Positions 8,101 to 12,470 of a stretch of 12,470 nucleotides of DNA are shown here, in pieces; positions within the stretch are counted from its first letter, which is position 1, and every line of letters starts with the position of its first letter. The stretch comes from Caldifarciminota bacterium (GTDB lineage: Bacteria; Hydrothermota; Tepidihabitantia; Tepidihabitantales; JAOUPE01). A model generated the notes under the pieces. That model was not told the DNA's origin. It made no database searches and saw only the letters and a program-made list of their open reading frames with translations. The stretch spans positions 1 through 12,470 of the forward strand of contig JAOUPE010000018.1 in NCBI GenBank assembly GCA_029880025.1, read 5' to 3'. The translations under genes were made by a program, and so were the position numbers.

Positions 8101-8879
8101 CTCCAGTTGGTGCAAGCGGTAAATATGGTTACAAGAAAGGTTCTTGTATGGCATCTGATAGTGAACATGTCTATGTCTTGCAAGGCTTTTACGGTTCATT
8201 CTTCAAATACCATGTTGAATCTGATTCCTGGACCGAATTAAACTGGTATGATTACAAGGAATATCGCAACCGTGAAGGCAAGAAAAAGAAGCTGAAAGAC
8301 GGTGCAGCACTGGTTTATCTTAACAACTGGATTTACATGCTCAAAGGCGGTAATACTCGAGAACTCTGGAAAATTAATGTTACAAACGACACCGGTTCTT
8401 GGATTCAGATGGAACCGACTGGAGTATGGGATATTCCATTTGGCCCATCGAACAAGAGAGTAAAGGGTGGCGCCTGTATGATTAAATTTGGACCGTATTT
8501 TTTTGCAGCAAAGGGTGCTAACACCAATGAATTCTATCGTCATGTCAGACCGTACGAAACGCAAACGTTGGCAAAATCTAAATCAATATCTGAAGGCACA
8601 ATGGGTAAAAAGGTTAAGCTTAACCGATTCCAACTTACCATCGCACCTAATCCAGCGATTAATGTGGCAGCAGTAAAATACAGTCTTCCGGTTCCTGGAC
8701 CGGTGCATATCAAACTTTACAATGTTACCGGTAAGCTGGTTAAATCCTACACCATTACCAATCCGACTAAAGACGGTTCACTCCTGATTGATGCAAAAGA
8801 TTTATCTGCTGGTGTCTATATCTTACGGTTTAATTCAGGCGCCATAAGGATTACCAGAAAACTGGTTATAGAGAGGTAA
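5136..8879 (+). CDS. Secreted CARDB/Kelch/MAM-like protein with lysine-rich propeller and Por-type tail
   Basis: This gene is complete, at 1247 residues. The start is supported by AGGAGA 5 nt upstream and a clear signal peptide (MSKIKIILLLIGYLLFYFCNLLFA, likely cut after residue 24). Domains in order: CARDB-like (46-156), six-bladed Kelch (158-435), CARDB-like (436-535), MAM-like (537-700), a third CARDB-like module (707-815; HDVAVTEI...NILNDTARS), a six-repeat lysine-rich Kelch variant (823-1134; blades opened by lysine-rich loops such as KKKKLKDG and KRVKGGACM and continuing LKGGNTRELWK), and a Por-secretion-tail-like module (1165-1247; NPAINVAAVKYSL, IKLYNVTGKLVKSY, LSAGVYILRF). Compared with gene B it lacks the first propeller but gains the third CARDB and the lysine-rich propeller. 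In its MAM-like domain the usual GWYIDDV becomes GTMIDYV. A secreted surface binding or structural role is inferred, with no enzymatic motif seen. The gene bridges the A/B-type and D-type architectures. Confidence 0.95.
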   Translation: MSKIKIILLLIGYLLFYFCNLLFAKQLNAVNKIPSEQGQITSVYSIDAQLFKINTPVRTPMRNTTISPNVTIKNAGTNPISNIPVFFWIDSAGHRIYNQSQTYAGTLNPNDTANITFSPNFNIGGPGASYGITAFTNLPGDSNHTNDTLKQVAYLRGLIWQELPINQAVRYRCGGCGDTMGHFYTYGGYRTTYESRLFRYDVRSRTWTQLADIPVAVMNITGTYDLARNRIYVPGGYSPYRNFLQIYYVDEDSWGLGAPMPMVTSGTPCAIIGDTLWVVTSVPTAGSLLGYDINNDSWFFRASRPNCASYSRLVAYNGELYSSGGWPEDNTFYKYTPAADTWIRLPDFPEGRHSHGMVVFHNWIVVYGGCRNWYPSYDDVYVMDMTLPTLEWVLDNPMLQSGYFDAFGAVTTDGKTQIHAYSGLFHQAGGYPLTHDVGVDTILVCPIVGINDTSIPLAVIKNYGTSTATFNVLMKTEPPINYIDTVTITLPSFATDTASFGRLPPAGVTLKCTTMLLNDQNHYNDAKSVRIAYADYVEKFDSSNGNYVPIPGSGAWQWDSVAGYWVTGISGYQPNANWKLNSVNFYALVDTPVLAYRHWYEIESYGDGYNVKYSTDNGTTWNLVHALPGYGQPYDQIVSSTNSGIPGESAYSRLDRTWRLNWMQIPVLSGDSFIIRWHFGSDQSIIYQGTMIDYVCGIGFDTILPIIHDVAVTEINSPIHEADTLISWPVSATVQSFSNVAESLNLVFNITGPVSFFWSDTVHSLSLNPGESTRVNFDSVHFQEFGTHNTVCYVSPTIPGDTNILNDTARSTVDILYIPVPIWHPLAPIPDIPSGRRPKSGTCMAGLEATGLIYLLKASNRPDFYSYNRSANTWTQLQTIPKGDKELGDGKYPKQGAAMAACANAVYVLRGNNTLGFWKYVADTTGGDTIGWSKLKNFPTSVKRVKNGSGLVKVTKQGTDYLFASRGAKQSEFYLYDIAEDSWIQVTSPPVGASGKYGYKKGSCMASDSEHVYVLQGFYGSFFKYHVESDSWTELNWYDYKEYRNREGKKKKLKDGAALVYLNNWIYMLKGGNTRELWKINVTNDTGSWIQMEPTGVWDIPFGPSNKRVKGGACMIKFGPYFFAAKGANTNEFYRHVRPYETQTLAKSKSISEGTMGKKVKLNRFQLTIAPNPAINVAAVKYSLPVPGPVHIKLYNVTGKLVKSYTITNPTKDGSLLIDAKDLSAGVYILRFNSGAIRITRKLVIER
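5271..6440 (+). repeat. CARDB-Kelch core of gene C, collinear with 2787-3956
   Basis: This is the second copy of the 1170-bp core. The subregion 5784-5900 differs from 3300-3416 by about six bases in 117, by direct comparison. Blades 3-6 have diverged much more at the protein level (for example SSPNSGALMIYN versus SVPTAGSLLGYD). Confidence 0.85.
6744..7235 (+). other. MAM/immune-inhibitor-A-like module of gene C
   Basis: It has the same strand order as the gene B copy: VEKFDSSNGNYVP, WKLNSVNF, LAYRHWYEIESYGDG, YSTDNGTTW, GIPGESAYSRLDRTW, IIRWHFGSDQ. The final motif reads GTMIDYVCGIGF instead of GWYIDDVAGAGF, losing a tryptophan and one of the paired aspartates. Confidence 0.7.
7602..8540 (+). 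repeat. Lysine-rich six-repeat Kelch variant, gene C
   Basis: Six repeats each open with a basic loop and glycine (GRRPKSGTCM, GKYPKQGAAM, KRVKNGSGL, KYGYKKGSCM, KKKKLKDGAAL, KRVKGGACM). Most then have a strand such as IYMLKGGNTRELW or FFAAKGANTNEFYRH, and a W strand near the end. The double glycine of classical Kelch blades is replaced by KG.NT.E(F/L). The closest relative in the window is the block at 11374-12252. Confidence 0.75.
8646..8777 (+). repeat. C-terminal tail cassette, copy in gene C
   Basis: These 44 codons, from PNPAINVAAV to TNPTKDG, match 12337-12468 in gene D with about six differences in 132 bases. Upstream of the PNP codons the two genes diverge abruptly apart from a short L-T-I remnant. 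The segment is the first half of the Por-type sorting module. Confidence 0.9.
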
Positions 8880-8913
8880 CCATGAATTCAGTTCAGTGTA
8901 ACTACTTTAGCAC

Positions 8914-8920
8914 AAGGAGG
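8914..8920 (+). promoter_or_regulatory. Ribosome binding site of gene D
   Basis: AAGGAGG lies 5 nt before the ATG at 8926, in the 46-bp gap after gene C. It favours 8926 over the ATG at 8882, which has no such site and opens a frame of only about 20 codons. Confidence 0.85.
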
Positions 8921-8925
8921 CTAAG

Positions 8926-11900
8926 ATGGCTAGTAAATTTGTAATTTTTAATCTTGGCATATCATTGGTTTTTACTATTCTCAGCACGACCGAGATTAAC
9001 GGCAACTCTCTCAATTTGAATCCCTTAAATAAAAATGTAAATTATTACCGTCATCACCCAACTCAAAGCATTCATCAACCTAAACGATATGCTAGTGGAA
9101 ATTTTACCCAGTCGAATAGACATATTTTCCATCGAGTTAATCTTCAAAATGGCACTGAATCTAAAAATTTGCTTTCTAGTTCTGGTGAATTTTTGATTGG
9201 TACTGGTTACAGTTCGGCTCCATATGACCAGGAAACTCCGGCGGTTAGCTTTGATGGAACTAATTACTTTGCGGCTTGGCAAGACTGGCGAGGGGACGGT
9301 GGTATCTATGGGGCTAGAGTAAATCAATTCGGTGTTATCCTTGATACAAACGGTATTCTTATTTCAGAAGCAATAGATTATCCTTCGGTTGCATTTGATG
9401 GAACCAATTATTTTGTAGTATGGTCAGCCGGCCATACTCTCGGTGCTCGAGTGAGCACCGCGGGTCAAGTCCTTGACCCGATCGCTATAAACATATGTCC
9501 AACTTCTGGACAATGTAATCCTTCTCTCGCTTTTGATGGAATTAATTACCTTGTAGTATGGGAAGATTACCGACGAGGTGAAGATTCGGCTGACATCTAT
9601 GGAGCACGAGTGAGACCAGACGGAATGATTCTTGATTCGAATGGAATTGCCATATCAACCGCGGCAAATGATCAATGGTTCCCCCGTGTTGCTTTTGATG
9701 GAACCAATTATCTTGTAGTCTGGCAAGACTATCGTAGTGGCTGTGACATCTACGGCACAAGAGTGAATCCTAACGGTACGGTTCTTGATACCAACGGTAT
9801 TGCTATATCGACTGCAACATTGTATCAATGGTACCCGACTTTAGCTTTTGACGGGACTAATTATCTTACAGTATGGGAAGACTGGCGAAGCGGTGGGTCT
9901 TCTGATATTTATGGTGCCAGAGTGAGCCCAGCCGGCGTTGTTCTTGACCCGAACGGTATTGCCATATCAACTTCAGTAAGTTATCAATGGTATCCATTCG
10001 TTACATTTGACGGAATAAATCATTTTGTGGTATGGGAAGATATGCGCAATGGTAACGAAGATATCTACAGTGCCCGGGTTAATCCAAATGGCATGGTCCT
10101 TGACCCCAATGGTATTGCCATATCCACTGCAACTTATGAACAATGGTTTCCCAGCCTAACTTTTGGAGAAAATAATTACTTAGTTTTATGGCAAGATTGG
10201 AGAAGCGGTTGTACTTATGACATCTATGGAACACGAGTAAGTCAAGCCGGTATTATTCTCGATTCAAATGCTTTCATCATATCTACGGCATTTAATGAAC
10301 AATTGTCTCCTTCAGTAGCATTTGACGGTATGAATTATTTTGTGGTTTGGGAAGATGAAGGTAATATGGATATCTTGGCGACCCGGGTTAATCAAACCGG
10401 CGAAGTACTTGATTCAGCTGGTATCATCATCTCTAATTCCCCATATGAGCAAGTTAAACCTAAGGTAGGTTTTGACGGAACTAATTATCTGGTAGTCTGG
10501 CAAGATTGGAGATTTGGTTCATATGACATTTACGGAACACGAGTGAATCAAACCGGTGCCATTCTTGAGCCAAACGGTATTCCAATATCAAGTGCTCTGG
10601 GTCCCCAATATTCACCTTGCATAGCTTTTGATGGAATAAACTACTTAGTAGTCTGGGAGGACCAGAGAAATCTCGCTAATTTTGATATCTATGCAGCTCG
10701 AGTGAGCCCAACTGGCTTTGTCCTTGACCCAGTCGGTTTCGCAGTATCCACTGCTACAAACTCCCAATGGTCTCCTTCGGTTGCCTTTGATGGAACCAAT
10801 TATCTGGTAGTCTGGCAAGATACCCGCAACGGGATTTTGGACATTTATTGTGCAAGGGTAAATCCTGCCGGTGTTATCCTTGACCCAGACGGTATTGTCA
10901 TATCTACTGCGCCAAATAGCCAAAGTTCCCCTTCGGTTACTTATGATGGAACTAATTACTTTGTGGTTTGGGAAGACCAGCGTAATTACGATATTGACAT
11001 CTATGGTGCTCGGGTGACCCGAGCCGGTATCGTCCTCGATACCGCTGGTATTGTAATATCAACTGCTCCGGGTTATCAAAGGGCACCTTCGGTCATCTTT
11101 GATGGAACAAATTATCTCATCGTCTGGCAAGACGGGCGTAGCGGTGATTCATATGACATTTATGCTGCACGGGTTAATCCTTCGGGCGTGGTGCTTTATT
11201 CCTTTTTAGTCTCGAATCAAGCTGGAGACCAGGTGTCGCTGGCATTAGCTCGAGGTCCAGAAAATCAGGCTTTAATCACCTATTCCGGATGGACTGATAC
11301 GGTTCAGAGTAAAAGGTACAATTCGATGAGAATTTGGGGTAAGTTTTATACTGCTCCTTGGGCAACGCGAGGCTGGATGAAGAAAGCAGATGTCACTGGT
11401 AACTCGAAAAGGGTAAAACACGGAGGTTGTTTGACTGTAATTGAAGATAAAATATACGCCTTGGTCGGTAATAATACTCGAGACTTTATGGTTTATGATA
11501 TAAATGCAAACACCTGGACCAAAAAAAGTGAAGTTCCATTCTCAGCCTCAGGCAAACAAAAGAGGGTAAAGAAGGGAGCCTGTATTACCAATGACGGGAA
11601 TTATATCTATGTGATAAAGGGTGCTAATACTCAGGAGTTCTATCGCTACAATCCAGTTGATAATACCTGGATTGAACTCAATCAACCTGGTTTTACCAAA
11701 GGCATCCGAGGTGGCTCAATGGTATCTAATGGTCGTGACCTTATCTATCTAATATCTGGTACTAATAATAATGAGTGGAAAGTCTACAATATCAATAGTG
11801 GTGATTGGAGTTCTGCCAATCCTTCTACATTACCGGCTGGTAAGTGGAGATATGGCAGTTTCATTATCCATACCGATGACAAAGTTTACGGCTTGAGAGT

Positions 11901-12470
11901 TGGCGGAAAAACTAACGAATTTTACAAATTAGATTTTTCTACTCAAATGTGGATGCCCGTTGAAAGTATGCCCCTTGTAGGCAAAAGCGGCAAAAGAAAA
12001 AGAGCAAGGCAAGGTGCAAGCGGCGCCTTTGCCGGTAACTTCATCTATGCCTTAAAAGGGGGTAATACTTATGAATTCTATGCCTACAATATACAAAATG
12101 ATGAATGGACACAACTCGAAGATATTGGTCAGCCGATAGGAGTGCCGGCGAAAAAAGTAAAACGTGGTGGGTCTTTAGTCTTTTCTCCTTTTGCTGGTGG
12201 TCTATTTGCCTTTGTTGGTAATAACACTAATGAATTCTGGTTTTACAATATCGTTTCGCCCCCTAATATTTTTTCTAATATCATCGATAAATCAATAAAA
12301 GATATTGATAACGAGACAAATCGTTTAACCATTGTTCCTAATCCAGCGATTAATGTGGCAGCAGTAAAATACAGTCTTCTGGTTCCTGGACCGGTTCATA
12401 TCAAACTCTACAACGTTACCGGTAAGCTGGTTAAATCCTACACCATTAACAATCCGACTAAAGACGGCGT
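8926..12470 (+). CDS. Secreted FDGTNY-repeat protein with lysine-rich propeller and Por-type tail (3' partial)
   Basis: Reading codon by codon from the ATG at 8926 gives 1181 codons with no stop, running off the window end. The start has AAGGAGG 5 nt upstream and a signal-peptide-like N-terminus (MASKFVIFNLGISLVFTILS). After a linker of about 80 residues come 13 tandem repeats of about 50 residues (105-770; FDGTNYLVVWQD, then DIYGARV, VLDPNGI and AISTA) and a degenerate fourteenth (about 770-810; LALARGPENQALITYSG). Next is a six-repeat lysine-rich Kelch variant (817-1110; KRVKHGGC, KGANTQEFYRYN, KRKRARQGA). A Por-type tail starts at about residue 1133 and is cut at GKLVKSYTINNPTKDG; about 35 more residues are expected, judging from gene C. 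The repeats probably form beta-propeller blades (inference). No catalytic motif is seen. The gene follows gene C by 46 bp and is probably in the same operon. Confidence 0.94.
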   Translation, partial: MASKFVIFNLGISLVFTILSTTEINGNSLNLNPLNKNVNYYRHHPTQSIHQPKRYASGNFTQSNRHIFHRVNLQNGTESKNLLSSSGEFLIGTGYSSAPYDQETPAVSFDGTNYFAAWQDWRGDGGIYGARVNQFGVILDTNGILISEAIDYPSVAFDGTNYFVVWSAGHTLGARVSTAGQVLDPIAINICPTSGQCNPSLAFDGINYLVVWEDYRRGEDSADIYGARVRPDGMILDSNGIAISTAANDQWFPRVAFDGTNYLVVWQDYRSGCDIYGTRVNPNGTVLDTNGIAISTATLYQWYPTLAFDGTNYLTVWEDWRSGGSSDIYGARVSPAGVVLDPNGIAISTSVSYQWYPFVTFDGINHFVVWEDMRNGNEDIYSARVNPNGMVLDPNGIAISTATYEQWFPSLTFGENNYLVLWQDWRSGCTYDIYGTRVSQAGIILDSNAFIISTAFNEQLSPSVAFDGMNYFVVWEDEGNMDILATRVNQTGEVLDSAGIIISNSPYEQVKPKVGFDGTNYLVVWQDWRFGSYDIYGTRVNQTGAILEPNGIPISSALGPQYSPCIAFDGINYLVVWEDQRNLANFDIYAARVSPTGFVLDPVGFAVSTATNSQWSPSVAFDGTNYLVVWQDTRNGILDIYCARVNPAGVILDPDGIVISTAPNSQSSPSVTYDGTNYFVVWEDQRNYDIDIYGARVTRAGIVLDTAGIVISTAPGYQRAPSVIFDGTNYLIVWQDGRSGDSYDIYAARVNPSGVVLYSFLVSNQAGDQVSLALARGPENQALITYSGWTDTVQSKRYNSMRIWGKFYTAPWATRGWMKKADVTGNSKRVKHGGCLTVIEDKIYALVGNNTRDFMVYDINANTWTKKSEVPFSASGKQKRVKKGACITNDGNYIYVIKGANTQEFYRYNPVDNTWIELNQPGFTKGIRGGSMVSNGRDLIYLISGTNNNEWKVYNINSGDWSSANPSTLPAGKWRYGSFIIHTDDKVYGLRVGGKTNEFYKLDFSTQMWMPVESMPLVGKSGKRKRARQGASGAFAGNFIYALKGGNTYEFYAYNIQNDEWTQLEDIGQPIGVPAKKVKRGGSLVFSPFAGGLFAFVGNNTNEFWFYNIVSPPNIFSNIIDKSIKDIDNETNRLTIVPNPAINVAAVKYSLLVPGPVHIKLYNVTGKLVKSYTINNPTKDG
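9441..9480 (+). other. Two abutting perfect hairpins inside FDGTNY repeat unit 2
   Basis: CGGTGCTC (9441-9448) pairs with GAGCACCG (9453-9460) around GAGT. Immediately next to it, CGGGTCAA (9461-9468) pairs with TTGACCCG (9473-9480) around GTCC. Both have 8-bp perfect stems and 4-nt loops. No T-run follows. The codons for A-R-V-S and V-L-D are partly self-complementary, which may explain some of this. Confidence 0.6.
11008..11044 (+). other. Two abutting perfect hairpins inside FDGTNY repeat unit 12
   Basis: GCTCGGG (11008-11014) pairs with CCCGAGC (11018-11024) around TGA. CGGTATCG (11025-11032) pairs with CGATACCG (11037-11044) around TCCT. The position within the protein repeat matches the hairpin pair in unit 2 to within one or two bases, although the stem sequences differ. 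Confidence 0.6.
11374..12252 (+). repeat. Lysine-rich six-repeat Kelch variant, gene D
   Basis: The six repeats carry the loops KRVKHGGCL, KRVKKGACI, KGIRGGSM, KWRYGSF, KRKRARQGAS and KKVKRGGSL. The following strands include YALVGNNTRDFMVYD, YVIKGANTQEFYRYN and YALKGGNTYEFYAYN. Spacing is about 48-50 residues. Six blades would close one propeller. Confidence 0.75.
12337..12468 (+). repeat. C-terminal tail cassette, copy in gene D
   Basis: This is the partner of 8646-8777. Differences from the gene C copy include P to L (SLPVPG to SLLVPG) and T to N (TITNP to TINNP), plus four silent changes. The window ends two bases after this block, so the full extent of near-identity cannot be seen. Confidence 0.9.

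Larger units (their letters stand above)
9238..11238 (+). repeat. Thirteen tandem FDGTNYLVVWQD repeats of about 150 bp
   Basis: Repeat units begin at the proline before FDGTNY, for example at 9238, 9382, 9520, 10930 and 11086. Consensus blocks are P-S-V-A-FDGTNYLVVWQD, R-S-G, DIYGARVNPAG, V-(I/V)-LDPNGI, AISTA and Q-W. Unit 2 is short in the middle (WSAGHTLGARV). Unit 8 diverges (EDEGNMDILATRV). A degenerate fourteenth unit follows at about 11239-11340. The repeat type is seen in assorted bacterial secreted proteins; I cannot assign a confident family name. Confidence 0.9.

Noticed and set aside
8882..8944. ATG at 8882 as a short leader peptide before gene D
   Set aside because: It would encode only about 20 residues, lacks a ribosome binding site and runs out of frame across the gene D start. 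Nothing beyond chance supports it.
9441..9480. Hairpins considered as intrinsic transcription terminators
   Set aside because: No T-run follows either stem, and the open reading frame continues for more than 900 codons downstream.
9238..11238. Regular units of about 150 bp considered as a CRISPR array or satellite DNA
   Set aside because: The units stay in frame, vary mainly at synonymous and loop positions, and encode a conserved protein motif. There are no identical short repeats with unique spacers.
1..12470. Mobile element or phage tail-fibre origin
   Set aside because: No transposase, integrase, terminal inverted repeats or phage structural genes are present. Signal peptides and C-terminal sorting tails argue for exported cellular proteins.

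Overview
The window is a tandem, same-strand array of four large multidomain genes for secreted or cell-surface proteins. Two are cut by the window edges. There are no RNA genes, mobile elements, CRISPR arrays or metabolic genes. The proteins are mosaics of beta-sheet modules: six-bladed Kelch propellers, CARDB-like Ig-fold modules, a MAM/immune-inhibitor-A-like jelly-roll, a lysine-rich Kelch variant, and a roughly 50-residue FDGTNYLVVWQD repeat. Each complete protein begins with a signal peptide, and all end in a C-terminal module of the FlgD-Ig or Por-secretion-tail (T9SS type A sorting) kind. The organism is therefore most likely a Gram-negative-type bacterium of the FCB group or a related candidate phylum. 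The phrasing of the repeats (GDSDRTNDTLKQV, KRVKGGACM, KGANTNEFY) resembles, from memory, proteins of candidate division WOR-3 (Stahlbacteria). That placement is an inference.

Layout. Positions 1-1607 hold the 3' part of gene A: the end of a first propeller, CARDB, a Kelch propeller and a FlgD-type tail. Positions 1722-5078 hold gene B, complete: signal peptide, Kelch, CARDB, Kelch, CARDB, MAM-like, FlgD-type tail. Positions 5136-8879 hold gene C, complete: signal peptide, CARDB, Kelch, CARDB, MAM-like, CARDB, lysine-rich propeller, Por-type tail. Positions 8926-12470 hold gene D, open at the 3' end: signal peptide, 13-14 FDGTNY repeats, lysine-rich propeller, Por-type tail. Gaps are 114, 57 and 46 bp. 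Each of the three visible starts has a strong AGGAG(G/A) ribosome binding site exactly 5 nt before ATG, so co-transcription is plausible.

The genes are related step by step. A, B and C share the CARDB-Kelch core. B and C are collinear without net indels over about 1.17 kb at a constant offset of 2484 bp. C and D share the lysine-rich propeller, and their C-terminal tails are about 95% identical in DNA. Gene C bridges the two types. The array looks like duplication plus module shuffling or gene conversion within one locus. No catalytic domain is visible. The likely role is extracellular: adhesion, glycan or surface recognition, or matrix structure. The sequence alone does not identify a ligand.
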